64,000 bases of DNA. It comes from Geobacter sp. (GTDB taxonomy: Bacteria > Desulfobacterota > Desulfuromonadia > Geobacterales > Pseudopelobacteraceae). The stretch's first letter is position 1. Every line of letters starts with the position of its first letter. The notes under the pieces are model-generated. The model was not told the DNA's origin, searched no databases, and saw only the letters and a program-made list of their open reading frames with translations. The stretch covers positions 62,001 to 126,000 of the forward strand of contig PJFB01000007.1 of NCBI GenBank assembly GCA_003574895.1, written 5' to 3'. Position numbers and translations under genes: made by a program. This document shows, piece by piece, positions 1 through 8,685 of the stretch.

Positions 1-1061
1 GCATCGGCTTGGCTGACGTCATTGGCCACGATCATGTCCAGATTTTTCTCTTTCAACTTCTTTGCGGCATTTGACTTCAGGCCGCCGGTTTCCGCGGCAA
101 ACCCCGCTAAAAACGGGCGGTGCTCCAGGCTGCCAAGATCAGCCAGTATATCCGGATTTTTGACCAGCCTGAGAATCATCTCATCGGACTGTTTCTTGAT
201 CTTACCTTCTTTACGCTCCTCAGGCCTGTAATCAGCCACAGCGGCTGCCTTGATAACAATTGAGCAGGCAGCTGCCCTGGCCATAACCTGGGCATGCATC
301 TCCTGCGCGCTTTCGACCTGCACCAGTTCAACACCGGAAGGCGCCGCAATGCTTACCGGACCGCTGACAAGGATCACGCGGCTGCCGCGCCGTTGAGCGC
401 TCCGGGCCAGGGCGTACCCCATTTTGCCGGAAGAGTAATTGCTGATAAAACGAACCGGGTCTATCTCCTCGCGGGTCGGGCCAGCGGTTACCATAATGGT
501 TTGACCAATCAGGTCCTTTGGCGTAAGCGCCGACACAGCCATCTCAAAGATGGCTTCAGGGGTTGCCAGCTTGCCTTCCCCCTCCCAGCCGCAGGCCAAA
601 GTGCCCTTTTCGGGCGGTACAAACATGTAATTCAGCCGCAACAGCTTATCCTGGTTTTCGCGATAGATCGGATTGGTATACATATTGACGTTCATGGCTG
701 GTGCAATCAGAACAGGGGCCTTGGTAGCCATGACAGTGGTGGTAAGCATATCGTCGGCGATTCCGCATGCGATCTTGCCGATGACGTTGGCGGTTGCAGG
801 GGCAATGATGAACAGGTCGGCCCGATCAGCCAGGGAGATATGGCCGATCTCCTGCTCAGCGATCAGGTTGAACAATTCGCTATGTACAGGATTCATGGAA
901 AGGGTCTGGAAGGTGAGAGGGGCAACAAACTCCTGTGCCGAACGGGTCATGATTACATGGACTTCGGCACCGGCTTTGGTGAGCAGCCGCAGCAGCTCCA
1001 CCGCCTTGTAAACCGCAATGCCTCCAGTAATGCAGAGGACAATCCGTTTATCCCTGAGCAT
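1..1061 (-). CDS. coaBC: Bifunctional phosphopantothenoylcysteine decarboxylase / phosphopantothenate-cysteine ligase (3' end outside the window)
   Basis: CoaBC makes 4'-phosphopantetheine for coenzyme A from 4'-phosphopantothenate and cysteine. About 353 N-terminal residues are visible. The translation opens MLRDKRIVLCITGGIAVYKA, the flavin-binding start of the CoaC half. It then shows HISLAD, with the catalytic histidine, and the substrate-binding PAMNVNM motif. From about residue 190 the CoaB Rossmann half follows, with VTAGPTREEIDPVRFISN and the SSGKMG loop. The ATG at 1061 is preceded by GAGG (about 7 nt spacing). The gene lies 12 nt after the stop of the metallo-hydrolase gene and is probably co-transcribed with it. 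The C-terminus is cut by the window edge; nothing else looks odd. Confidence 0.95.
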   Translation of the reverse strand, partial: MLRDKRIVLCITGGIAVYKAVELLRLLTKAGAEVHVIMTRSAQEFVAPLTFQTLSMNPVHSELFNLIAEQEIGHISLADRADLFIIAPATANVIGKIACGIADDMLTTTVMATKAPVLIAPAMNVNMYTNPIYRENQDKLLRLNYMFVPPEKGTLACGWEGEGKLATPEAIFEMAVSALTPKDLIGQTIMVTAGPTREEIDPVRFISNYSSGKMGYALARSAQRRGSRVILVSGPVSIAAPSGVELVQVESAQEMHAQVMARAAACSIVIKAAAVADYRPEERKEGKIKKQSDEMILRLVKNPDILADLGSLEHRPFLAGFAAETGGLKSNAAKKLKEKNLDMIVANDVSQAD

Positions 1062-1073
1062 GTGGAACCTCAC

Positions 1074-1697
1074 TTAAAAATAAGGATTATGGCGCTTTTC
1101 GTGTCCGATAGTCGTTTTTGGACCATGTCCAGGATAGGCCACGACATCATCAGGCAATGTAAAAAGCTTGGTCTGTATCGATTTAAGCAGTTGTTCGTGT
1201 GAACCGCCAGGAAGATCGGTGCGGCCGATCGAATCGGCAAAGAGGGTGTCACCTGTAATGATTGTCTTTTCATCCTCGATGTAAAGGCAACATCCACCTG
1301 GTGTATGCCCCGGAGTATGGAACACTTTCAGGATGCGTTTGCCAAAAGCTATCTCCATGCCGTCTGAAAGGAAGCCATCCGGTTGGGGCGAGTTTTCTCC
1401 TGTAATGCCATAGGAACCGGCAACTGCGCTGGCCCGCGCCAACAGAGCCCTATCAGCTTCATGGATCAGGAGTTGGGAGTTGAAACGCTCCATTACCATT
1501 CGATTGGCACCCACATGGTCGAAGTGTCCATGGGTGTTAATGACTTGGCCGATATGCAGACCATGGCGTTCGACCGCGGCAATAATCCTCGTTGCATCAT
1601 CGCCTGCATCAACAACTACCCCCTCTCGAGTTTCTTCACACCCCAGAACGAAGCAGTTGACAGCCAAAGGGCCGACTACCAGAATTTCAAATATCAT
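1074..1697 (-). CDS. Metallo-beta-lactamase-fold hydrolase (YcbL / glyoxalase II-like)
   Basis: This 207-residue cytoplasmic protein carries the HxHxDH zinc motif as THGHFDHVG near residue 55. Further metal ligands lie in the HTPGHTPGG and ITGDTLF segments, and it ends in the YPGHGPKTTI signature of the YcbL/GloB-like branch. Family members hydrolyse thioesters such as S-lactoylglutathione or act on related substrates; the true substrate cannot be told here. It is shorter than classical GloB (about 250 residues) because the C-terminal glutathione-binding helices are missing, which favours the YcbL type. AAGGAG sits 9 nt before the ATG. It is the first gene of a two-gene unit with coaBC. Confidence 0.85.
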   Translation of the reverse strand: MIFEILVVGPLAVNCFVLGCEETREGVVVDAGDDATRIIAAVERHGLHIGQVINTHGHFDHVGANRMVMERFNSQLLIHEADRALLARASAVAGSYGITGENSPQPDGFLSDGMEIAFGKRILKVFHTPGHTPGGCCLYIEDEKTIITGDTLFADSIGRTDLPGGSHEQLLKSIQTKLFTLPDDVVAYPGHGPKTTIGHEKRHNPYF

Positions 1698-1750
1698 TAA
1701 TAGCGGCTCCTTGCATAGATAGGTTCAACTCCGAACAACAGGTTGCCTTG

Positions 1751-1777
1751 TTGACAGACCACTCTGGCTGGTATACA
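1751..1777 (+). promoter_or_regulatory. Putative sigma-70 promoter of the ferredoxin-rubredoxin pair
   Basis: A perfect TTGACA lies at 1751-1756 and TATACA at 1772-1777, with a 15-nt spacer that is shorter than the usual 16-18. It sits about 35 nt upstream of the ferredoxin start. The short spacing keeps confidence moderate. Confidence 0.45.
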
Positions 1778-1810
1778 TTTCAAGCAGTTGACATTAAGGA
1801 GGGATTCGTC

Positions 1811-2002
1811 GTGAAAAAGCCCTGGGTGGATCAGGAAAGCTGTATCAGTTGCGGGCTTTGCGTCTCAACCTGTCCAGCTGTCTTCCGCTTCAATGCCGAT
1901 GGAAAATCTGAATGCTACGACCCGGCCGGCGCTCCGGAAAAAGACATCCAACAGGCCATCGATGGCTGCCCGGTTCAGTGCATCAGCTGGGTAAATAACT
2001 AA
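1811..2002 (+). CDS. Small [4Fe-4S] ferredoxin
   Basis: A 63-residue cytoplasmic electron carrier. The cluster motif is [12 protein letters not shown] near residues 10-21, and a GCPVQC segment near the C-terminus gives a remaining ligand. Only one complete CxxCxxC...CP set is present, so this is probably a single [4Fe-4S] ferredoxin of the Thermotoga/Desulfovibrio ferredoxin I type. The start is the GTG at 1811, placed 6-8 nt after a strong TAAGGAGGG. The upstream in-frame codons overlap the predicted promoter and lack a ribosome site. Rubredoxin follows after 16 nt, so the two electron carriers are probably co-expressed. Confidence 0.85.
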   Translation: MKKPWVDQESCISCGLCVSTCPAVFRFNADGKSECYDPAGAPEKDIQQAIDGCPVQCISWVNN

Positions 2003-2018
2003 TGTAAAGGAGAAGACC

Positions 2019-2177
2019 ATGCAAAGCTGGATTTGTACCATCTGCCAATACGTCTACGACCCCGCCCTTGGTGACCCAGACCATGGGATACCCGCAGGGA
2101 CACCTTTTGAGTCTCTGCCCGACGACTGGAGCTGCCCCCTCTGCGGTGCCGGAAAAGACGCATTCGAGATGGAATGA
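2019..2177 (+). CDS. Rubredoxin
   Basis: This 52-residue protein has the two iron-binding knuckles CTIC (residues 6-9) and CPLC (residues 39-42). It also has the conserved [12 protein letters not shown] and LPDDWSCP segments, the full-length canonical rubredoxin pattern. It carries one Fe(Cys)4 centre and usually passes electrons to oxidative-stress or respiratory partners. AAAGGAGAA stands 5-6 nt before the ATG. It is the second gene after the ferredoxin and is followed directly by a rho-independent terminator. The identification is secure; its redox partner is unknown. Confidence 0.95.
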   Translation: MQSWICTICQYVYDPALGDPDHGIPAGTPFESLPDDWSCPLCGAGKDAFEME

Positions 2178-2184
2178 TCGATCA

Positions 2185-2213
2185 AAGCCCCCTCACTACG
2201 GGGGCTTTTTTAT
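2185..2213. terminator. Bidirectional rho-independent terminator between rubredoxin and the zinc ribbon gene
   Basis: A 7-bp stem AGCCCCC (2186-2192) / GGGGGCT (2200-2206) with a 7-nt loop is followed by TTTTTAT on the plus strand. Read on the minus strand it overlaps the end of the convergent zinc ribbon gene. Confidence 0.85.
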
Positions 2214-2389
2214 TTCTGCTTGTCGGCAGGCTTGATTATATCTATTTTAGTAACACCCAATTCTGTCTTAACCCGCCAAACCAATCCACAAGCGCCGCAT
2301 TCCTTGACAGGTGACTCCTCGGACGAAAACCCGCCGGAATGCATATCGATATCGACTAAGGTTCTATCGCCACAGTTTGGACACTTCAT
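2210..2389 (-). CDS. Small zinc ribbon protein of unknown function
   Basis: A 59-residue protein opening MKCPNCGDRT with a second pair at ECGACG near residues 35-40. The CxxC...CxxC spacing suggests a single zinc ribbon. The C-terminus (VTKIDIIKPADKQK) is basic. AGGGGTG lies about 6 nt before the ATG, supporting translation. The gene is convergent with rubredoxin, and its stop lies in the T-tract of the shared terminator. No enzymatic motif is visible. It could be a nucleic-acid-binding or metal-handling ribbon; the function is not assigned. Confidence 0.7.
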   Translation of the reverse strand: MKCPNCGDRTLVDIDMHSGGFSSEESPVKECGACGLVWRVKTELGVTKIDIIKPADKQK

Positions 2390-2433
2390 AATTCACCCCT
2401 TTTCGCTTCAAATCTTATCTAACTTGTTTAATA

Positions 2434-3507
2434 TTACGCCAGTTCCGGCATGATGGCAATCATGGCTGCAAACAACTCATCAAGGTCGCTAATGGTCATA
2501 TCCCCCATATGTGCAATTCGAAAAGTCTGCCCTTTAATTTTCCCATAACCGTCATCAAAAGCAAACCCAGCATCTCCCAATTTCTTTTTTAACCCAGCTA
2601 GATCAATGCCGCGGCTGTTGCGGGTACATGTAAGGGTTTTTGAACAGAAAGGCAGCTCTGGATACAATTCAAAACCACGTGCCGTGACCCAGCCACGTAC
2701 ATGATCCGCCAGCGCTTGATGCCTCTGCCAACGCTGCTCCAGTCCTTCGGAAAACATCCTGTCCAACTGGCTATCCAAGGCATAAATCAAGGATATACAG
2801 GGAGTAGAGGGGGTGTTGTCCTTGGCATCATTCGCGTCAAATTCCAGAAAATCGAAATAATAACCCCGACCCTCCATAGTAGAGGCCCGCTGAAGCGCCT
2901 TCTCACTTGCCGTAAATATCGCCAGGCCGGGAGGAAGCGCGAATGCCTTCTGTACTCCAAAGATACAGCTGTCAATCCCCAATTCATCAACGGGTATTTT
3001 GAGAGCACTCATGGAGGAAACCGTATCCACAATGAACAGTACATCGGGAAATTTTTTCATAACCTCGGCAATTTCCGGAAGCGGAGACATGACGCCTGTG
3101 GAGGTTTCGTTGTGAATCATGGTCATGCTGTCGTACTTGCCGGTGGACAGTGTCTTTTCCACCTGTTCGGGGGTGACTGGCTGTCCCCAATCGAAGCGGA
3201 TCGCATCGGCCTGTTTGCCACAGCGCAGTGTGACGTCATGCCATTTGTCTGAAAAAGCACCATTGCAAAAATTGGCGCAGCGCTTGCCCACGAGATTACG
3301 AATAGCGCCTTCCATAACCCCAAAAGCACTGGACGTGGCAAAATAGACTTTGCCCTTAGTTTCGAGCAGGGCCTTCAACTTGTTCTTGGCGCGACCATGC
3401 AGTTCGGCGTATTCCTTCATACGATGGCCAATCATCGGCGTAGCCATTGCCGCGAGGATTTCAGGCCGAACCTCTACCGGACCGGGTATAAACAGTTTCT
3501 TGTGCAT
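2434..3507 (-). CDS. Class V aminotransferase (serine-pyruvate / alanine-glyoxylate aminotransferase family)
   Basis: This 357-residue PLP enzyme is of fold type I. FIPGPVEVRP at the N-terminus and the PLP lysine in FGVQKAFALPPG (about residue 190) are typical of the alanine-glyoxylate / serine-pyruvate aminotransferase (AgxT, PucG, SgaA) group. HNETSTGVMSP and FIVDTVSSMS supply cofactor contacts, the aspartate of VDTVSS pairing with the pyridine nitrogen. The ATG at 3507 is chosen because GGAG stands 7 nt upstream; an in-frame TTG 18 nt further up lacks such a site. The amino donor and acceptor cannot be told from sequence. The gene stands alone and is divergent from the cytochrome gene. Confidence 0.85.
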   Translation of the reverse strand: MHKKLFIPGPVEVRPEILAAMATPMIGHRMKEYAELHGRAKNKLKALLETKGKVYFATSSAFGVMEGAIRNLVGKRCANFCNGAFSDKWHDVTLRCGKQADAIRFDWGQPVTPEQVEKTLSTGKYDSMTMIHNETSTGVMSPLPEIAEVMKKFPDVLFIVDTVSSMSALKIPVDELGIDSCIFGVQKAFALPPGLAIFTASEKALQRASTMEGRGYYFDFLEFDANDAKDNTPSTPCISLIYALDSQLDRMFSEGLEQRWQRHQALADHVRGWVTARGFELYPELPFCSKTLTCTRNSRGIDLAGLKKKLGDAGFAFDDGYGKIKGQTFRIAHMGDMTISDLDELFAAMIAIMPELA

Positions 3508-3723
3508 GCTGACTCCATATCTCAATACACCCCGATTTCAGGAGTGTAATGTTCCAAAATTATCCAAATAAGCTAACAAATGGAGGCATCAAAGTCAAGA
3601 AGGCTCTCACGGGGCGCCGTTAGGCTACAAGCAGAAAAACCATGCTGCGTTGCAAACATCCATAAATCGGATATAAGTAGTCGGGGTTCAATTTTCATTG
3701 ATTTTTTCAATTCTAATGGTGTA

Positions 3724-3744
3724 GTGTATATAAAATTTATACAC
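3724..3744. promoter_or_regulatory. Inverted repeat upstream of the CbcL-type gene (possible operator)
   Basis: Perfect 7-nt arms GTGTATA (3724-3730) and TATACAC (3738-3744) flank a 7-nt AT-rich spacer, 37 nt before the start codon. The size and symmetry fit a dimeric repressor or activator site. No confident -35/-10 pair could be placed around it. Confidence 0.45.
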
Positions 3745-3780
3745 CGATCGTATAAAATAATTATCCATGGAGGAGTTTAT

Positions 3781-5634
3781 ATGTTGTCTGTTGTTTGCCG
3801 TTTCCTTCCCCTGCTGATGGTGCTTGTGGCATGGACTGCACCGTCATTTGCTGAACAGGGGATGGCCATTGATCCCGCCACATGCCTAGGTTGCCATAGC
3901 GACAAGATTTCCGTAAAAGAATTTGCGGCTTCAGTCCACGGCAAAAACGCCTGTACCAGTTGTCATGTAGATATTACCGATCTTGCCAAGCACATGCGCA
4001 AGGAGATCAAGGTACAGAAAGTCCAGTGCGAGCGTTGCCACGAGAAGGAAAACGCCGAATATTACACCAGCGTTCACGTCTCCAAGGGTGTTACATGTGC
4101 AAATTGCCATAACGATATTCATATCGTTAAGCCCTGGAAAGACAACAAGCGAAAAGTTGTCGCCACATGTTTGAGATGCCACGACAAGGAGAAGGTTTAC
4201 CAGCAATCGATTCACGGCAAGGCTGTCGCAGCAGGGAATATGGATTCCGCTGCCTGCAGCGACTGCCATGGCCTTCATGCCATCAAACCGTTAGGCGACC
4301 CCAAGAGCCATGCAAACCGTGAATTCCACACCAAAGTCTGCCTTAAATGTCACGCCGATGAAAAGTTGATGGCCAAAAACAAGGTGTTCACCGTAGCGGT
4401 CAAGACCTACATGGAAAGCTATCACGGAAAGAACTACCGACTCGGTTTCCCTGAGCGCGTAGCCGGTTGCGCCGATTGCCACACAGCCCATTCGGTTCTT
4501 CCCGCCAGCGATCCGAAGTCAAGCGTCAACCCTGACAACCTCGTCAAAACCTGTTCGAAGTGCCATTCCAAGGCCACACCCCTGTTCACACAGTTTTATG
4601 CCCATGGCGAACATAACGACCGGGAAAAATATCCGATCCTTTTTTATACCTTCATCTGCATGACCGGACTGTTGGTAAGCACATTCGCCGTCTTCTGGCT
4701 GCATACGCTCCTCTGGATGTTCCGCGGCTTCGTGGAAAACAGGGAAAAAGCTGCCATACTTCACAGCGGTGAGCATCTCCATGTTGTTCCGGAAGCTCAT
4801 AAACAGTATCGCCGCTTTACCCGCCGACACATCTTCCTGCACATCCTGGTTATCACCAGCTTCCTGGGGCTGTCCCTGACCGGCCTGCCGCTCAAGTTCA
4901 GCAACCAGCATTGGGCAGTCAGCCTGATGAATCTGTACGGAGGTTCTGCCAATGCAGGCCTGATTCACCGGATCTGCGCCGGTATCACCTTCGTTTACTT
5001 CGGGTCGGCACTGGCAATGACTGTCCACTTCCTTTTCATCAGAAAAGATATCAAAGGCAATTTCCTGCAACGGCTATTCGGTCCCGACTCCCTCTGTCCG
5101 AATCTGCGCGACATCACGGATGTTGTCAACATGGTCAAATGGTTCCTCTTCAAGGGTCCGAAGCCGACCTTTGAACGCTGGACATACTGGGAGAAATTCG
5201 ACTTCATCGCCGTCTTCTGGGGTATGTTTGCCATCGGAGGGTCAGGCCTGATGCTCTGGTTCCCCGAACTGTTCGGCATGTTCCTGCCAGGCTGGATGTT
5301 CAACGTTGCCACCATCATCCATTCCGATGAGGCGCTCTTGGCCACCGGCTTTATATTCTCCGTGCATTTCTTCAACACCCACGGACGCCCCGAAAAATTC
5401 CCGATGGATTTCGTCATCTTCAATGGGCAGATATCCAAGGAAGAGATGATCGAGGAACGTGGCGATCAGTGGAAGCGTTACGAAGAACAGGGAATTACTG
5501 AGAAATTCGCAGCCAAGCGCACCAGCGGCGTGGTTTATGATTTCATCCTGAAAGGTTTCGGCTTCACCGCCGTACTGATCGGTATCGGCCTGTTGGTTCT
5601 CATGATTATCGCTTTCGTGGGAAGTTCACACTAA
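3781..5634 (+). CDS. Nine-haem cytochrome c fused to a di-haem cytochrome b-like membrane domain (CbcL type)
   Basis: This 617-residue inner-membrane protein probably oxidises menaquinol and passes electrons to periplasmic cytochromes. A signal peptide (residues 1-24, ending PSFA) precedes a periplasmic domain with nine CxxCH sites: CLGCH, CTSCH, CERCH, CANCH, CLRCH, CSDCH, CLKCH, CADCH and CSKCH. From about residue 280 there are several membrane helices with histidines suited to b haems (HTLLWMF, RRHIFLHILV, HSDEALLATGF). Nine c haems plus a HydB/Nqo4-like b domain is the architecture published for Geobacter CbcL, which is used for low-potential acceptors. GGAGGAG lies 7 nt before the ATG. 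A hairpin terminator follows. Another member of the c/b fusion class is possible, so no symbol is given. Confidence 0.85.
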   Translation: MLSVVCRFLPLLMVLVAWTAPSFAEQGMAIDPATCLGCHSDKISVKEFAASVHGKNACTSCHVDITDLAKHMRKEIKVQKVQCERCHEKENAEYYTSVHVSKGVTCANCHNDIHIVKPWKDNKRKVVATCLRCHDKEKVYQQSIHGKAVAAGNMDSAACSDCHGLHAIKPLGDPKSHANREFHTKVCLKCHADEKLMAKNKVFTVAVKTYMESYHGKNYRLGFPERVAGCADCHTAHSVLPASDPKSSVNPDNLVKTCSKCHSKATPLFTQFYAHGEHNDREKYPILFYTFICMTGLLVSTFAVFWLHTLLWMFRGFVENREKAAILHSGEHLHVVPEAHKQYRRFTRRHIFLHILVITSFLGLSLTGLPLKFSNQHWAVSLMNLYGGSANAGLIHRICAGITFVYFGSALAMTVHFLFIRKDIKGNFLQRLFGPDSLCPNLRDITDVVNMVKWFLFKGPKPTFERWTYWEKFDFIAVFWGMFAIGGSGLMLWFPELFGMFLPGWMFNVATIIHSDEALLATGFIFSVHFFNTHGRPEKFPMDFVIFNGQISKEEMIEERGDQWKRYEEQGITEKFAAKRTSGVVYDFILKGFGFTAVLIGIGLLVLMIIAFVGSSH

Positions 5635-5660
5635 TCTGACAGAAAGACTTCGCACCTAGT

Positions 5661-5692
5661 AAAGGCTGCACCGAGAAGGTGCAGCCTTTTTC
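5661..5692 (+). terminator. Rho-independent terminator after the CbcL-type gene
   Basis: AAGGCTGCACC pairs with GGTGCAGCCTT around a short GAGAA loop and is followed by a run of T. It separates the two cytochrome genes into different transcription units. Confidence 0.9.
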
Positions 5693-5737
5693 TTTATGTC
5701 ATGCATTGTAACGTCCTGACAGTGCGCGCCATTTCAT

Positions 5738-5765
5738 TTGACAAATCAACCTTAAGGGTTATTAT
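5738..5765 (+). promoter_or_regulatory. Putative sigma-70 promoter of the NapC/NirT-type cytochrome gene
   Basis: TTGACA (5738-5743) and TATTAT (5760-5765) are separated by 16 nt, about 50 nt upstream of the start codon. The -35 box is perfect and the -10 box matches five of six positions. Confidence 0.65.
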
Positions 5766-5817
5766 TTTTTAAATAATTCAGACAGTTATTGTTTTAGAAC
5801 CAGAACGAGGAGTTGTT

Positions 5818-7338
5818 ATGAATACACAAAGCCCGGGTGTCGTTAAATACCTCAAGAACAGCACGAGCATCATCGGTTTTTTATTGGCCTTTATCGCCAC
5901 CATCCTGATTGTCGTTTTCATCGCTCTGGAAACCTACTCCGGCGCTGAGAACCCATATCTCGACATGTTCGTGTATTTTGCTTTTCCGGGCATGCTTATT
6001 GTCGGCTTGATCCTTATTCCGTCGGGAGCATGGATTGTAAGGAACAATCTGCGCAAGCACCCGGATACCGGCATCCCGCCACTGCCGCGACTCGACCTGA
6101 ATGACTTCCACACACTTCGTTTGACAATCTATTTCGTGCTTGCGTCAATCGTATTCATACTGGTGGTCGGAATCGCCTCCATGAAGGGCTATGAGTTTAC
6201 GGAATCACCAGAGTTCTGTGGCGAATTATGTCACACGGTTATGCAACCGGAGCACACGGCTTGGCAAAATTCGGCTCACGCCAAGGTCAGATGTGTCGAA
6301 TGCCATGTGGGACCAGGAGCAGCTTGGTACGTAAAAGCCAAAATATCCGGGCTGCGTCAGGTATGGGCTGTACTGACCCACTCATACCCGACACCGATCA
6401 GCACTCCTATAGAAAATCTGCGGCCCTCCCGCGACACTTGCGAACACTGCCATTGGCCGGCGAAATTTTATGCCGGCCGACAAAAGATTTTCTATCATTA
6501 TGCGCCCAACAAAGATAACACTCCCAGAGAGATAAACATGTTGATCAAGATCGGTGCTGCCCCCAAGACGCCCAACTCCATGGGTATCCATTGGCACATC
6601 GGCCGCGTTGTGACTTATATTGCCGGGGACAAGCAGCGGCTGCAGATCCCCTATATTGCCGTAACAGGAAAGGACGGCATATTCAGGGAATATATGGATC
6701 GATCCAAGCCTCTTTCACAAGATGACATCACCAAGGCCGTCAAACGGGTCATGGACTGTACCGACTGCCACAACAGGCCAACCCACATCTATCATTCACC
6801 GGACGAGGAAATGGATCAGCACCTGGCATCCAACACCATTGATGGCAAGCTGCCGTACATTAAAAAGGTAGCTGTCGAACTGCTGGAAACACCGTATTCC
6901 AGCAGAGAAGAGGCTGTAAAGGCCATTGAAACTGGGATAAAGGGCTACTACGGCAAAAACTATCCGGAAATCACGAAAAGCAAGGAATCTGCCATTGCCC
7001 AAGCTATTGGGCAGATTCAGGATATCTACCTGCGCAATTTTTTCCCAGCCATGAAGGTCGCCTGGAACACCTACCCGAATCACATCGGCCACTTCTATAC
7101 CCCAGGCTGCTTCAGATGCCACGATGGTAAACATACATCGGCCGACGGCAGGGTAATTTCCAAGGATTGCACGATCTGCCACGACATACTGGGGCAGGTC
7201 CAGGAGAACATACCCCAGGGGGAAAAGGTCACTAAGTTTGTTCACCCTGCAGATATCGGCGATGCACTATACAAAACAAATTGCAGTGATTGCCACGCCT
7301 CCAATGTCAATTATTTTTCCGGTGCAGACAACCGCTGA
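5818..7338 (+). CDS. NapC/NirT-family seven-haem inner-membrane quinol dehydrogenase (ImcH-like)
   Basis: A 506-residue protein with three predicted membrane helices (about residues 17-39, 50-72 and 100-123) and then a periplasmic multihaem region. Six CxxCH sites are visible: CVECH, CEHCH, CTDCH, CFRCH, CTICH and CSDCH. A seventh, non-canonical CGELCH lies at the NapC/NrfH-like quinol site. Seven haems, three helices and about 510 residues match published ImcH of Geobacter, the menaquinol oxidase used for high-potential acceptors; family membership is strong and orthology is inferred. Strong GAGGAG spacing supports the ATG. The gene has its own sigma-70-like promoter, downstream of the CbcL-type gene and its terminator. 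Confidence 0.8.
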   Translation: MNTQSPGVVKYLKNSTSIIGFLLAFIATILIVVFIALETYSGAENPYLDMFVYFAFPGMLIVGLILIPSGAWIVRNNLRKHPDTGIPPLPRLDLNDFHTLRLTIYFVLASIVFILVVGIASMKGYEFTESPEFCGELCHTVMQPEHTAWQNSAHAKVRCVECHVGPGAAWYVKAKISGLRQVWAVLTHSYPTPISTPIENLRPSRDTCEHCHWPAKFYAGRQKIFYHYAPNKDNTPREINMLIKIGAAPKTPNSMGIHWHIGRVVTYIAGDKQRLQIPYIAVTGKDGIFREYMDRSKPLSQDDITKAVKRVMDCTDCHNRPTHIYHSPDEEMDQHLASNTIDGKLPYIKKVAVELLETPYSSREEAVKAIETGIKGYYGKNYPEITKSKESAIAQAIGQIQDIYLRNFFPAMKVAWNTYPNHIGHFYTPGCFRCHDGKHTSADGRVISKDCTICHDILGQVQENIPQGEKVTKFVHPADIGDALYKTNCSDCHASNVNYFSGADNR

Positions 7339-7365
7339 GCACCGGTTGGTTCAGCTTCCAGACAA

Positions 7366-7396
7366 AACGGCCCTTGAAAACTTTTCAAGGGCCGTT
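7366..7396 (-). terminator. Long hairpin terminator, mainly for the trxB unit
   Basis: Perfect 15-nt arms AACGGCCCTTGAAAA / TTTTCAAGGGCCGTT surround a single central C. On the minus strand it is followed by TTTTG, fitting termination after the 55-residue gene. On the plus strand the T-tract is poor, but the hairpin may still protect the 3' end of the cytochrome mRNA. Confidence 0.8.
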
Positions 7397-7422
7397 CGCA
7401 TATTCACCTTATCGCGGGGGAG

Positions 7423-7590
7423 TTACAGTTCTTCGAATTCCTCCACCTCACCCTCTTCTTCAGCACCATCCAACCCGCAGTTTACATCCTCGGCGTCGCT
7501 CACCAAAACCTGCAAGAATTTTTGGTTTTCCTGGATTGTTCTGCGAACGTCGCTTAGCAGTTTTTCGAGATCGTCAGTAGGCCCCAACAT
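7423..7590 (-). CDS. Small acidic protein co-transcribed with trxB
   Basis: This 55-residue protein has a helical N-terminal half (LEKLLSDVRRTIQENQKFLQ) and a strongly acidic tail rich in Glu (EEEGEVEEFEEL). It starts with ATG 6 nt after the trxB stop, and GAGG/AAGG lies in the trxB end, so translation is probably coupled. A strong terminator follows. It has a single cysteine and no recognised domain; function unknown. The ribosome site, tight spacing and following terminator argue for a real gene. Confidence 0.65.
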   Translation of the reverse strand: MLGPTDDLEKLLSDVRRTIQENQKFLQVLVSDAEDVNCGLDGAEEEGEVEEFEEL

Positions 7591-7596
7591 AGTTCC

Positions 7597-8556
<960 letters not shown>

Positions 8557-8574
8557 TTACTTTAGAATGCTGTA

Positions 8575-8603
8575 AATGTACCAGCAATCCGGAGCCTTGC
8601 CAA
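8575..8603 (-). promoter_or_regulatory. Putative sigma-70 promoter of trxB
   Basis: Read on the minus strand, TTGGCA (8598-8603) and TACATT (8575-8580) are separated by 17 nt and lie just upstream of the trxB ribosome site. Confidence 0.5.
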
Positions 8604-8624
8604 GCATCAAACTCCCATTGCCGT

Positions 8625-8653
8625 TTGACCCTGTCCGCCCCATCTGATACTAT
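8625..8653 (+). promoter_or_regulatory. Putative sigma-70 promoter of threonine ammonia-lyase
   Basis: TTGACC (8625-8630) and TACTAT (8648-8653) are spaced by 17 nt. A transcript from here would begin near 8660, which supports the ATG at 8686 over the upstream in-frame TTG at 8653. The site lies about 20 nt from the divergent trxB promoter. Confidence 0.5.
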
Positions 8654-8685
8654 TGCTTCACCTTATTCGGGAGTGTCCCTGTTCC

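Noticed and set aside
294-1202. Long plus-strand open frame (302 codons)
   Set aside because: It is the shadow of coaBC and the metallo-hydrolase on the other strand, with no ribosome site or recognisable domain.
3523-3525. TTG as the start of the class V aminotransferase
   Set aside because: The ATG 18 nt downstream has GGAG at good spacing and begins right before the conserved IPGPV segment.
3610-3630. GG-N10-GC pattern upstream of the CbcL-type gene as a sigma-54 site
   Set aside because: Only the GG and GC match; neither the TGGCAC nor the TTGC element is present.
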